Shown: positions 1 through 8,349 of the stretch, in pieces
Layout: the number at the start of each line of letters is the position of its first letter
Position numbering within the stretch: position 1 is the stretch's first letter
Assembly (NCBI RefSeq): GCF_902464545.1
Contig: NZ_CABQJR010000008.1
Location: forward strand, 6,737-70,736
Direction of reading: 5' to 3'
DNA length: 64,000 nucleotides
DNA from: an uncultured Senegalimassilia sp.
GTDB lineage: Bacteria; Actinomycetota; Coriobacteriia; Coriobacteriales; Eggerthellaceae
The notes under the pieces: generated by a model
Told to the model about the DNA's origin: nothing
The model's input: only the letters and a program-made list of their open reading frames with translations
Databases searched by the model: none
Program-made: the position numbers and the translations under genes

Positions 1-1
1 G

Positions 2-712
2 TACGGCGATTTCCAGGCGCTCAAAGGGGTCACGCTCGACATCCCGAAGAACCGCGCCACCGCGTTCATCGGGCCTTCCGGTTGCGGCAAGTCAACGCTG
101 CTGCGCACCTTCAACCGCATGTGCGACTTCGTTCCCACCGTGCGCACCGAAGGCACCATCGAGGTGGCAGGGCGCGACATCTTCGGCGGCGATGCCAACG
201 AGCTGCGCGTGAGGGTGGGCATGGTGTTCCAGCATCCCAACCCGTTCCCCATGTCCATCCGCGACAACATCCTGTACGGACCGCGCCGCATGCGCAGGCT
301 CGGTCGCGCCGAGGCCGACGAGTTGGTGGAGAAGTGCTTGCGCGACGCCGGCCTGTGGGACGAGGTGCGCGACAAGCTGGGCCAATCGGGCTTGGGGCTT
401 TCCGGCGGCCAGCAGCAGCGCCTGTGCATTGCGCGCGCTTTGGCCACGAAGCCCGAGGTGCTGCTCATGGACGAACCCACGAGCGCTCTCGACCCCATCT
501 CCACGGCGCTCGTCGAGGAGCTGATGGTGCAGCTCGCCCGCGAGCGCACCGTGGTCGTGGTCACGCATAACATGCAGCAGGCCACGCGCGTGGCCGACAA
601 GACGGCCTTCTTCTACCTGGGAGAGCTGGTGGAATCCAGGCCGACCAAGCAGCTGTTCGGCGGCCCCGTGCAGCAGAAGACGAAAGACTACCTGACAGGA
701 AGGTTCAGCTGA
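2..712 (+). CDS. pstB: Phosphate ABC transporter ATP-binding protein PstB (5' partial)
   Basis: This is the cytoplasmic ATPase of the PstSCAB high-affinity phosphate importer. The window opens inside the gene, so roughly the first 20-30 residues are missing. The visible 236 residues contain the Walker A motif GPSGCGKST, the PstB-typical FQHPNPFPMSI stretch, the ABC signature LSGGQQQR and the Walker B segment LLMDEPTSALD, followed by the switch histidine in VVTHNM. The stop codon overlaps the phoU start by one base, so the two genes are translationally coupled, the usual pst operon end. The NPFPMS sequence after the Q-loop and the linked phoU make PstB much more likely than another ABC ATPase. 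Confidence 0.97.
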   Translation, partial: YGDFQALKGVTLDIPKNRATAFIGPSGCGKSTLLRTFNRMCDFVPTVRTEGTIEVAGRDIFGGDANELRVRVGMVFQHPNPFPMSIRDNILYGPRRMRRLGRAEADELVEKCLRDAGLWDEVRDKLGQSGLGLSGGQQQRLCIARALATKPEVLLMDEPTSALDPISTALVEELMVQLARERTVVVVTHNMQQATRVADKTAFFYLGELVESRPTKQLFGGPVQQKTKDYLTGRFS

Positions 713-1392
713 TGAAGACCCGTACCCGTTATATCAACAAGCTGGAGGAGCTGGGGGCGCTGGTCAATCAGCTGTCCGAGAAGACGGTGCTCGATGTTCG
801 GGCCGCGGGTCGTGCGCTTGCCGGCGATGCCGATGCCTCCGAAAGCGTGCTTTCCGGCAGCAAAGCGGCGCGCAGGATGCGCGAGGCCATCGAGGACGGC
901 TGCCTTGACATCATGCTCATGCAGCAACCGCTGGTGGCCGATGATCTGCGGGAAGTGACCGGCGCGTTTCGCCTGGTCAGCGACTTGGCGCATATCGACG
1001 AGATGACGCGCGACGTTGCGTACCTCTCCCAACAGCTTACGCCGAAGGCCGTCTCGCACCTGCAGAGCGAGTTCGCCGAGGCGACCGACAAGGTGTCGAA
1101 CATGGTCTCGCTTGCCACGAAGGCGTTCTCCCAGGCAGATGCCGCGCTCGCGCAGCGCGTGTTCGCCATGGACGACGGGGTGGACGACCTGTACGACCGC
1201 TGCGAGCAGGTGGTGGTCGATCTGATCCGCAGCGAGACGCAGGGCGCCAGCCATCTGCCGGAGCTGCTCATGGTGGCGAAGTACTTCGAGCGCATGGGCG
1301 ACGATGCCGAGCGCATTGCAAGCTGGGCCGTTTTCCGCGCAACGGGCGAGCATGCGCTAAACTCTGCGGGTAAGGAAAACGCCGAAGCGTAG
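712..1392 (+). CDS. phoU: Phosphate transport system regulator PhoU
   Basis: PhoU is a cytoplasmic all-helical protein that links the Pst transporter to the phosphate-sensing kinase and restrains phosphate uptake. The 226-residue product has the family length and two PhoU repeats; the second carries the metal-binding type motif ERMGDDAERIA, while the first has the variant HIDEMTRDVA. The ATG overlaps the pstB stop. The two response regulators and kinase that follow directly fit a Pho-type signalling operon. The C-terminal tail after the second repeat is short and polar. Identification rests on the motif plus pstB linkage. Confidence 0.95.
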   Translation: MKTRTRYINKLEELGALVNQLSEKTVLDVRAAGRALAGDADASESVLSGSKAARRMREAIEDGCLDIMLMQQPLVADDLREVTGAFRLVSDLAHIDEMTRDVAYLSQQLTPKAVSHLQSEFAEATDKVSNMVSLATKAFSQADAALAQRVFAMDDGVDDLYDRCEQVVVDLIRSETQGASHLPELLMVAKYFERMGDDAERIASWAVFRATGEHALNSAGKENAEA

Positions 1393-1442
1393 CGCAGCGC
1401 GGCAGCGGGGCGCAGGGTTCGCGTCGCGCCCGGCGCTTCGGC
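1381..1442 (+). other. Inverted repeat spanning the phoU stop codon
   Basis: Nine-base arms GCCGAAGCG (1381-1389) and CGCTTCGGC (1434-1442) can pair across a GC-rich loop in the only sizeable gap between phoU and the first response regulator. There is no T-tract, so it does not look like a factor-independent terminator. It could be an mRNA-processing or stability element separating pst mRNA from the regulator mRNA; that role is inference. Confidence 0.4.
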
Positions 1443-1463
1443 TGTGGAAGGGGTGCGTGACAG

Positions 1464-2174
1464 GTGACTGTCTATTATGTCGAGGATGATGAGAACATCC
1501 GTCAGCTGGTGCTGTACGCCTTGACGCAGTCGGGCATCCAGGCCGAAGGGCAGCCCGATGACACGGCTTTTCGCGCCGCATGCGCCAAAAGCATCCCGGA
1601 TGTGGTGGTTTTGGACATCATGCTGCCGGACGTCGATGGCCTGGAAATCCTCAAGCGCATCCGCAGCACGCCTGGCAAGCTTTCCCGCGTGCCCGTCATG
1701 ATGGTCACGGCTAAAAACTCGGAGCTGGACATCGTGCGGGCGTTGGATGCCGGGGCCGACGAGTACATCACGAAGCCTTTCGGTATGATGGAGATGGTGA
1801 GCCGCGTGCGCGCCATGCTGCGCCGTGCTCCCGATTGGGGAGGCGGCCGTTGCGAGGACGTTCTGAGCCTGGGCGCCCTTTCCCTGGATTTCCAGGCGCG
1901 CGAGCTGCTCGTCGACGGGGCGCCCGTGGCGCTTACCATGCGCGAATTCGATTTGCTGGCGTATTTGATGCGCCATCCCGGCGTCGTGCTGTCGCGCGAG
2001 AAGCTGCTGCAAAACGTGTGGGGCTGGGATTTCGGCGGCGGCAGCCGCACGGTCGACATGCACGTGCTCACACTTCGGCAGAAGCTCGGCGAGCATGCCG
2101 ATGTCGTTGAAACGGTGCGTGGGGTCGGTTATCGCCTGGCGGGCCCGCGTCCAGACGATTCGGTTGTGGAATAA
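1464..2174 (+). CDS. OmpR/PhoB-family response regulator, first of a tandem pair
   Basis: A DNA-binding response regulator of 236 residues. The N-terminal receiver has the acidic pocket EDD at 7-9, phosphoacceptor Asp51 in LDIMLPD, Thr82 and Lys104 in TKPFG. The C-terminal half is a winged-helix domain with the family pattern around MREFDLL and the recognition-helix segment SRTVDMHVLTLRQKL. Translation starts at GTG, preceded by GACAG. It is followed after 12 bases by a second regulator of the same design and then by a histidine kinase, so all three are probably cotranscribed. Position after pst-phoU suggests a PhoB-like role in phosphate response, but the DNA target cannot be read from sequence. 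Confidence 0.93.
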   Translation: MTVYYVEDDENIRQLVLYALTQSGIQAEGQPDDTAFRAACAKSIPDVVVLDIMLPDVDGLEILKRIRSTPGKLSRVPVMMVTAKNSELDIVRALDAGADEYITKPFGMMEMVSRVRAMLRRAPDWGGGRCEDVLSLGALSLDFQARELLVDGAPVALTMREFDLLAYLMRHPGVVLSREKLLQNVWGWDFGGGSRTVDMHVLTLRQKLGEHADVVETVRGVGYRLAGPRPDDSVVE

Positions 2175-2186
2175 CGAGGTGCAAGC

Positions 2187-2879
2187 ATGATCTACTACTT
2201 GGAAGACGACACGAATATCCGCGATTTGACGGTGTACGCGCTCAAGCAGGCGGGCCTTGAGGCAGCGGGCTTCGCCCATGCCGGCGACTTCTTCGATGCT
2301 TGCCGGGAATCGCTTCCCGATCTGGTGTTGCTCGACATCATGTTACCCGAGATCGACGGACTCGAGGTTCTCCGCCGCCTGCGCGAGGACCCGGCCACCA
2401 AGTTCCTTCCCGTCATGATGCTCACGGCGAAAGGCACCGAGTTCGACAAGGTCAGCGGCCTTGATGCGGGCGCCGACGATTACCTGGCCAAACCCTTCGG
2501 CATGATGGAGCTGGTCAGCCGCGTGAACGCGCTCTTGCGCCGCGCCGCGGCGCCAACCGCGCCCGCCGGCGATGTGCTGGAGTGCGGGCCCATCGAGCTG
2601 CGCGTGCTCGAGCACACCGTTTCCGCAGGCGGCATCCCCGTCGAGCTCACGCTCAAGGAGTTCGACCTGCTGTGCGCACTGCTTCGCAACGTCGGGCGCG
2701 TGCTGTCGCGCGGTCAGCTGCTCGAGGACGTATGGGGCATGACGTTCGTGGGCGAGACGCGCACTGTCGACGTGCACATCCAAACGCTGCGCCAGAAGCT
2801 TTCCGCCGCATGCCCGGGTGCCGATGCCTGCATCAAAACCGTGCGCGGCGTGGGTTACAGCATCAGACAGCCGGAATAG
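2187..2879 (+). CDS. OmpR/PhoB-family response regulator, second of a tandem pair
   Basis: A 230-residue response regulator closely similar in layout to the gene before it: acidic pocket EDD at 6-8, phosphoacceptor Asp50 in LDIMLPE, Thr80 and Lys102, then a winged-helix output domain ending in RTVDVHIQTLRQKL and GVGYSIR. All phosphorylation residues are kept, so it should be an active regulator. An ATG start follows AACGAGG. The histidine kinase begins 12 bases after its stop. The pair looks like a local duplication that has diverged, especially in the alpha-helices facing a kinase. Which of the two is the kinase's partner is unknown; phosphate control is inferred from context. Confidence 0.93.
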   Translation: MIYYLEDDTNIRDLTVYALKQAGLEAAGFAHAGDFFDACRESLPDLVLLDIMLPEIDGLEVLRRLREDPATKFLPVMMLTAKGTEFDKVSGLDAGADDYLAKPFGMMELVSRVNALLRRAAAPTAPAGDVLECGPIELRVLEHTVSAGGIPVELTLKEFDLLCALLRNVGRVLSRGQLLEDVWGMTFVGETRTVDVHIQTLRQKLSAACPGADACIKTVRGVGYSIRQPE

Positions 2880-2890
2880 AGGTTTGCCGC

Positions 2891-4324
2891 ATGAGCCCTT
2901 CGCCCGATCACGTTAAAAGCCTTGCCGGCCGCATCTTCACCACCGTTTTGGCGTTTTCCCTGGGGATTCTTTTGGCCTTTTCCGCGGTGATGGTCAGCAT
3001 CTTTTATTACTCCTATGAGCATGATGCCGAGCAGGCCCTGGTCCAGGAAGCCAGCCGGGCGGCGACGGCCCTTGACGAGGCCCCGGCCGCCGATGTGACC
3101 ACCGTCTTGTCCCAGCAGTTCAGCGGTATCACCCGCTACACGCTTATCAGCGAAAACGGCCTGGTGCTCTACGATAGCCAGGCAGACGCCGGTCAGATGG
3201 ATAACCACGCCTCCCGTCCCGAGGTCAGCAAGGCCGCGCGCACGGGCGAGGCGGTGAGCATGCGCTATTCGGAAACCTTGGGCACCGATACGGTGTATGC
3301 CGCCGAGAAGCTCTCCGATGGGCGCATCGTCCGCTTGTCTGAAACCCGTCATTCCCTGTTCGCCTTCTTGGGCGAGATGCTCGTGCCAACGCTGTTCGCG
3401 CTCGTGGTCGTCGCCGGATTGGTATTCTTGCTGTCCCGGCTGCTCACGCGCCACATCATGAAGCCTATCGACGCCCTTGACATGGCGGAACCTTTGGAAA
3501 ACGACATCTACGGGGAAATGGTGCCCCTTCTTCAGCGCATCGACGATCAGCAGACGCAGCTCAAGAAGCAGAACAAGGAGCTTGCCGAAGCCGAAAGCAT
3601 GCGCCGCGATTTCTCCAGCAACGTCAGCCACGAGATGAAGACGCCGCTGCAGGTGATATCGGGCTACGCCGAGCTTATGAAGAACGATATGGTGCTGCCT
3701 GAGGACCGGCAGAAGTTCGCCGGCCTTATCTACGACGAGGCGCAGGCGATGCGCGGCCTTATCAACGACGTGCTCACGCTTTCGAAGCTCGACGAGAGCG
3801 CGTTCGCGCGCGAGGAGCGGCCCATCGACGTGGCGTCCGCTGCCCGACGGATGGCCGGACGCTTGGAGTCGTTCGCCGCTGACGAGGGCGTATCCATCTC
3901 CGTAAAGGGCGGGTCCGCCCACATCAACGGTAGCGAGACGCTTGCCGAGGAGATGCTATACAACCTTATCGAGAATGCGGTGCGCTACAACCATGCCGGC
4001 GGAAGCGTGTCGGTGCGCGTGTCGCAGGGCGCTGCGTCCGAGGAGGTTTTGGAGGCGCTGCGCGCGGCAGGGGCGGAGCCGGACCCCGAATCGGTGGTCA
4101 CGGTGCGCGTGAGCGATACCGGGGCGGGCATTCCCGAGGAGATGCGCGAAAAGGTGTTCGAGCGGTTCTTCCGTCTGGATAAAAGCCGTTCGAAGGAAAC
4201 AGGCGGCACGGGCCTGGGGCTTGCCATCGTCAAGCATGCGGTGCAATACCACCACGGCACGATCTGCGTGGAAGGGGTGCAAGGCGAGGGCACCACGTTC
4301 GTGCTCAGGCTGCCTGCGGCGTAG
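2891..4324 (+). CDS. Membrane sensor histidine kinase (PhoR-like)
   Basis: A 477-residue sensor kinase. A membrane segment at about residues 13-40 and another at about 155-180 enclose an extracytoplasmic sensor region of roughly 110 residues. After a short coiled linker comes the dimerisation/phosphoacceptor motif SHEMKTPL with His247, then the ATPase boxes: N box NLIENAVRYN, G1 DTGAGIPEEM, F box ERFFRLD and G2 GGTGLGLAI. It presumably autophosphorylates and passes phosphate to one or both upstream response regulators, in the manner of PhoR/PhoB. The start at the ATG after GAGGTTTGCCGC puts it 12 bases past the regulator. No gene follows on this strand before the 6S-like RNA terminator. Confidence 0.93.
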   Translation: MSPSPDHVKSLAGRIFTTVLAFSLGILLAFSAVMVSIFYYSYEHDAEQALVQEASRAATALDEAPAADVTTVLSQQFSGITRYTLISENGLVLYDSQADAGQMDNHASRPEVSKAARTGEAVSMRYSETLGTDTVYAAEKLSDGRIVRLSETRHSLFAFLGEMLVPTLFALVVVAGLVFLLSRLLTRHIMKPIDALDMAEPLENDIYGEMVPLLQRIDDQQTQLKKQNKELAEAESMRRDFSSNVSHEMKTPLQVISGYAELMKNDMVLPEDRQKFAGLIYDEAQAMRGLINDVLTLSKLDESAFAREERPIDVASAARRMAGRLESFAADEGVSISVKGGSAHINGSETLAEEMLYNLIENAVRYNHAGGSVSVRVSQGAASEEVLEALRAAGAEPDPESVVTVRVSDTGAGIPEEMREKVFERFFRLDKSRSKETGGTGLGLAIVKHAVQYHHGTICVEGVQGEGTTFVLRLPAA

Positions 4325-4381
4325 CTGCTTTTCGCAAGATGGTTGCGGGTATGATGGCGGGGCGGGCTGGATTCGGGCATG

Positions 4382-4557
4382 AAAAAAGTCCCACCCCCGG
4401 CCGGAAGGATGAACCCACCTCAACAAGGTGGGTGCTCGCAGCTTGCTTCCCGGCTTTCGTGCCAACGGGCGCGAATCTCCGTTTCACTTGCTATCTTGAG
4501 CTCCCTCGGAAATAGCATCGGTCCATCGCAAAAAGTACGGCGACAAGGGTGGAACCT
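4382..4557 (-). ncRNA. ssrS: Candidate 6S RNA
   Basis: A minus-strand transcription unit of about 175 nt lies in the 400-base gap between the kinase and rarA. It has a TATACT -10 box (4565-4570), start near 4557, and ends in a T6 run (4387-4382). The 5' segment GGTTCCACCC (4556-4547) pairs with GGGTGGGAC just before the T-run (4396-4388), giving a closed terminal helix that doubles as terminator. A second perfect hairpin, ACCCACCT/AGGTGGGT (4433-4413), sits just inside the terminal helix on the 3' side, as the 3' bubble hairpin does in 6S RNA, and an upper stem region includes TGCTAT/ATAGCA. Length, outline and adjacency to rarA (also known for Bacillus 6S) support 6S RNA, the RNA-polymerase regulator; another small structured RNA is possible. 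Confidence 0.55.
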
Positions 4558-4564
4558 GATATCG

Positions 4565-4592
4565 AGTATATGGGACCTCAAGGCAAAGTAAA
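4565..4592 (-). promoter_or_regulatory. Promoter of the 6S-like RNA
   Basis: On the minus strand a TTTACT -35 element (4592-4587) is separated by 16 bases from a TATACT -10 element (4570-4565). The -10 box is followed seven to eight bases later by the first bases of the terminal helix of the structured RNA, which sets the start near 4557. Confidence 0.55.
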
Positions 4593-4725
4593 GTCTTGAC
4601 AGAATCGGTGAAGCAGGTGTAAGCAAGCCGTTGCTTTTCGAGCTGAGCGAGACGCCCCGTTTTTCTCTAGGCAAACAAACGTTCGCGTGCTATCATGGTT
4701 TGCCAATCAACAGGCAGGGGTGGTC

Positions 4726-6195
4726 ATGGACACGCTATTCACGGCAATGGAGAACGAACGCAAGCAGCAGGTGGCGCCGCTGGCGGTGCGCATGCGCCCG
4801 CGAACGCTGGAAGATGTGGTGGGGCAGCAGGATGCCGTGGGCCCGGGCAGCTGGTTGCGTGCGGCCATCGAGCAGGACAACGTCAGCTCGGTCATCCTCT
4901 ACGGCCCGGCGGGAACCGGCAAAACCTCCATCGCTCACGTCATCGCCGAATCCACGAAGGCCACGTTCGTGGAGGTGTCGGCCATCGGCGGCACCGTATC
5001 CGACCTGCGCCGGGAAATCGACGCCGCCGAGAAGCGCTTGGCGCTCAACGGCTCGCGTACCATCCTGTTTGTGGACGAGATCCATCGATTCAATCGCAGT
5101 CAGCAGGATGCGCTTCTCCATGCGGTGGAGAACCGCACCGTGGTGCTGGTGGGCGCCACCACTGAAAACCCGTTTTTCGAAGTGAACTCCGCGCTGATCA
5201 GCCGTTCGCGCGTAGTCGGTCTCAAGGGGCTCTCCGACGGCGATGTGGCGCAGTTGGTCGATCGGGCCGTTGCCGACTCTCGCGGGCTGGACGGCTTGTA
5301 TAAGCTCGACCCGGCTGCTCGCAGCGCTATCGTGCTCTTGGCGGGCGGCGATGGCCGCGCATCGCTTACCACCCTCGAGCTTGCGGCGGGCATGCAGCAG
5401 CCCGGCACGCGCGAGGACCCTGCCGTTATCACGAAGGCGCAGGTGGAAAGCGCTACGCCGCATCGCGCATTGCCGTATGACAAGAACAAGGATATGCATT
5501 ACGACATCATATCCGCATTCATCAAGTCCATGCGCGGTTCCGATCCCGATGCGGCGCTGTATTGGCTCGCCCGTATGATCGATGGGGGAGAGGACCCCAA
5601 ATACATCGCGCGCCGAATGCTCATCCATGCGTCCGAGGACGTGGGCAACGCCGATCCTCAGGCATTGCTGGTGGCCGCGGCAGCGTTCAAATCAGCGGAG
5701 GTCATCGGGTATCCCGAATGCCGCATCAATTTGGCGCAGGCGGCTACCTATATAGCTCTTGCGCCGAAAAGTAACGCGTGCGAAGCAGGCATCGATGCTG
5801 CCTTGGCGGAAGTACGCAACGGGCCCAAGCGCGATGTCCCCGACTACCTCCGTGACAGGCATCGTCCCGGCTCCGAGCATTACGGCGCGTACAAATACCC
5901 GCACGATTATCCTGCAGGCTGGGTCGACCAGCGCTATCTGCCCGAAGGGCTTGAGCGCGGTTGCTTTTATCATCCCTCCGAGCGCGGTTGGGAGTCGTAT
6001 CGCGTAGATGCCGCGGCGCGCGATCGGGCGCAGGCTATGCATACGGCAGCCCGAGATAGGGCGCAGGCTGCCCATGCGGCGGTAGGAGGCAATCATGGGG
6101 CTGGGTTGCCGAAGGGCAAGCCGGTCGATGTCGAGGCGAACGGTTTGCGCAGCGGGTCGAAGAAGCCGGGCGCGCGGGATGCTTCCGAAGGCTAG
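4726..6195 (+). CDS. rarA: Replication-associated recombination protein A (RarA/MgsA)
   Basis: RarA is a AAA+ ATPase that acts at stalled replication forks, related to clamp loaders. The 489-residue product has Walker A YGPAGTGKTS at about 60-69, Walker B ILFVDEIHRFN near 114, sensor TTENPFF, and the C-terminal tetramerisation domain including RRMLIHASEDVGNADP and YKYPHDYPAGW, typical of the family. I chose the ATG after GGCAGGGGTGG rather than the upstream GTG. A TATCAT -10-like box lies 30 bases upstream. The last ~60 residues are an extra low-complexity tail rich in Ala, Arg and Asp with two copies of AARDRAQA. The gene is divergent from the 6S-like RNA. Confidence 0.95.
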   Translation: MDTLFTAMENERKQQVAPLAVRMRPRTLEDVVGQQDAVGPGSWLRAAIEQDNVSSVILYGPAGTGKTSIAHVIAESTKATFVEVSAIGGTVSDLRREIDAAEKRLALNGSRTILFVDEIHRFNRSQQDALLHAVENRTVVLVGATTENPFFEVNSALISRSRVVGLKGLSDGDVAQLVDRAVADSRGLDGLYKLDPAARSAIVLLAGGDGRASLTTLELAAGMQQPGTREDPAVITKAQVESATPHRALPYDKNKDMHYDIISAFIKSMRGSDPDAALYWLARMIDGGEDPKYIARRMLIHASEDVGNADPQALLVAAAAFKSAEVIGYPECRINLAQAATYIALAPKSNACEAGIDAALAEVRNGPKRDVPDYLRDRHRPGSEHYGAYKYPHDYPAGWVDQRYLPEGLERGCFYHPSERGWESYRVDAAARDRAQAMHTAARDRAQAAHAAVGGNHGAGLPKGKPVDVEANGLRSGSKKPGARDASEG

Positions 6196-6377
6196 GAACC
6201 GGGTGCCCGTTAGGCGCTTCTTCTTAAGGAGCGCAAGGCAAAACCCCACGTCTTTTCGAAGGTAACTGCATTGCAACCGCTATGAACGGCGGGTGTAAAC
6301 GCATGCGTCGGCGGGGTAGAATCCAAGACCGCATGCTATAGTTGGCGGCGTATATGGATATATGAAGGAGGCGTCTG

Positions 6378-7010
6378 GTGGATTTCGGCGAAGTTATGGG
6401 CGTGGTTTTGCCTATCGTGTACGTGGTGCTCGGCGTGGCTTTGGTGTGGTTCGTGATCGAGCTTGTCATCACCGTGCGCAAAACGCGCACCACGGTTGAC
6501 AAGATGAAGGAGCAACTCGACCCGACGCTTGAAAGCGTGCAGCGCATCACGAAATCGCTCGAGCCCGCTATGGACAAGGTCGATCCGCTCGTCGATCGCG
6601 TGTCCTTGACCGTGGATGCGGCGAATCTCGAGATCATGCGCCTCGATCAGATCTTGGAGGATGTCAGCGACATCACCGACTCCGCCTCGAATGCGGTGGG
6701 CGCGGTTGAGGCCGCCACGAACGCTCCCATGGAGATCATGAACAACGTCACCTCCAAGGTTCGCGAGAAGCTCAAGTCCAAGCATGCCAGCGATGAATCG
6801 GTCGCTCTTGGCGAGGCGAAGGCGAAGGCCCAAGCCGCAGCATTGGCAGGCGTGCCGGACGAGGGAGACGATGCTCAGGGCGGCACCCCCTCCAAGGTCC
6901 AGGCAAACGACGACGATGCGCCCCAGCAAGTCCAGCCTGATGACCAGCCTGAGCAGCCTGCGTACTTCACGTATGCTCCCCAGGGCAACGATTCCTCCCA
7001 GGAGCGCTAG
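6378..7010 (+). CDS. DUF948 membrane-anchored protein
   Basis: A 210-residue protein with one N-terminal membrane helix (about residues 6-30) followed by a long amphipathic helical region with heptad character (about 35-125), then a Gln/Pro/Asp-rich tail. This is the layout of DUF948 proteins of Gram-positive bacteria, sometimes called general stress proteins, whose function is unknown. It starts with GTG after GAAGGAGG and lies 12 bases before the permease gene, so the two are likely cotranscribed. Bases 6195-6378 upstream hold no gene; they contain a 9-bp hairpin (GCGCTTCTT/AAGGAGCGC) without a T-tract. Confidence 0.8.
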   Translation: MDFGEVMGVVLPIVYVVLGVALVWFVIELVITVRKTRTTVDKMKEQLDPTLESVQRITKSLEPAMDKVDPLVDRVSLTVDAANLEIMRLDQILEDVSDITDSASNAVGAVEAATNAPMEIMNNVTSKVREKLKSKHASDESVALGEAKAKAQAAALAGVPDEGDDAQGGTPSKVQANDDDAPQQVQPDDQPEQPAYFTYAPQGNDSSQER

Positions 7011-7022
7011 GAGCTGGTATCC

Positions 7023-8300
7023 ATGGCCACCAATCCCGATGTCGCGATGGAGAAGGCACGCCGACGGTTTCTCATGGTATGGACCGCAGTAGGCGCCATC
7101 CTGCTCACAGGTGCAGCGGTCTACCTCATCAACATCCTCAGCGTCCCGATCGGCATCTTGCTCTGGACGCTGGTCATCGTGTTCTGCCTGCGTGGCACGG
7201 TGAACAAGCTGGAATCCAAGGGCGTGCCGCGCCCGGCGGGAACGGGCATCGCCTATCTGCTCATGTTCGCCGTGCTGGCGATCGTCAGCTTCCTTATGCT
7301 CTCCCCGGCGTTCGGCTTCGGCGAGCAGTTCACCGACCTGGTTCAGAGCATCCCCGGCTACATCAACGACTTCATGGGCTGGGCAAACGGTGTGTATGCT
7401 CGCTATTCCGATGTGTTCCAGAACAACACGGTGCAAGCTTATATGAACGAGGCCTTGTCCTCTATGGGCTCGGCGGCATCCGATGTGGCGCGCCAGAGCG
7501 CCACGGGCGTGGTCGCCGTCGGCGCCGGCGTGGTGAACACGGGTATAGCGATCGGCTTTGCCCTGGTCATAGCGTTTTGGATTCTCATCGAGCTTCCTGC
7601 GCTCGGTCGCGAGACCATGCGGTTGGCGGGTCCTTCCCGTCGCGAGACCATGGATATGCTGCATGTCACGTTCACGCGCGTCATGGGCGGCTATATCAAG
7701 GGCACGCTCATCCAGTGCGGCGTCATCGGGGTGGCATGTGGCGTGCTGTTCGCTATCTCGGGCATTCCTAATTACGCCGCGCTCGGCATCATCGCCGGCA
7801 TTTTGAACATCATCCCCATCGTGGGCCCGTGGCTCGGCGGAGCGCTGGCGGCGCTTGTGGGCGTGTTCGTCAGCCCGTGGATCGCGTTGGTGGCGCTTGT
7901 GGGCACCATCATCATCCAGCAAGCGGTGTATACGTTCGTATCCCCGAAGATCATGGCATCATCGGTGGACATCCATCCGGCGCTCACCCTTATCGCCTTG
8001 GTTGCGGGAAGCGCGATCGGCGGGGCCATGAGCGGGTTCACCGGCTCGCTTGTGGGCATGCTGGCCTCTATTCCCGCCGTGGCGGTTATGAAGTCCGTTT
8101 TCGTGTATTATTTCGAGAAGCAAACCGGGCGCCAGCTGGTTGCCGAGGACGGTGTGTTCTTCCAGGGCACGCCTCGATCCGACGGATCGCTCGACCCCAT
8201 CGCCGATGCAACGTCCCCTCATCCGGACGCTTCGACGGGCTTCTCCCTTCCGAAGGTGGGCCGCGGCAAAGAGCAACGTCGCGACGGCGATCGGCAATAG
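7023..8300 (+). CDS. AI-2E family (DUF20/YdiK-PerM-like) membrane permease
   Basis: A 425-residue integral membrane protein with about eight predicted hydrophobic helices. The pattern is that of the AI-2E family transporter superfamily: two N-terminal helices, a soluble-like stretch around 95-150, then the conserved C-terminal core containing GILNIIPIVGPWLGG and FVSPKIMASSVDIHP, with a conserved PxxG turn. Members export diverse small molecules or ions; the substrate cannot be told from sequence, and AI-2 export should not be assumed. The last ~50 residues are a charged cytoplasmic tail. The gene follows the DUF948 gene closely and ends 49 bases before alaS. Confidence 0.87.
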   Translation: MATNPDVAMEKARRRFLMVWTAVGAILLTGAAVYLINILSVPIGILLWTLVIVFCLRGTVNKLESKGVPRPAGTGIAYLLMFAVLAIVSFLMLSPAFGFGEQFTDLVQSIPGYINDFMGWANGVYARYSDVFQNNTVQAYMNEALSSMGSAASDVARQSATGVVAVGAGVVNTGIAIGFALVIAFWILIELPALGRETMRLAGPSRRETMDMLHVTFTRVMGGYIKGTLIQCGVIGVACGVLFAISGIPNYAALGIIAGILNIIPIVGPWLGGALAALVGVFVSPWIALVALVGTIIIQQAVYTFVSPKIMASSVDIHPALTLIALVAGSAIGGAMSGFTGSLVGMLASIPAVAVMKSVFVYYFEKQTGRQLVAEDGVFFQGTPRSDGSLDPIADATSPHPDASTGFSLPKVGRGKEQRRDGDRQ

Positions 8301-8349
8301 GGCGCACGCGCGCCGATTTAAGGCAAGGCATAGTTAGAAAGACAGGCAC

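Noticed and set aside
4530..4560. AAGGGTGGAACC on the plus strand resembles a T-box antiterminator motif
   Set aside because: No terminator follows on the plus strand, the downstream gene is rarA rather than an amino-acid gene, and the same bases are explained as the closing helix of the minus-strand RNA.
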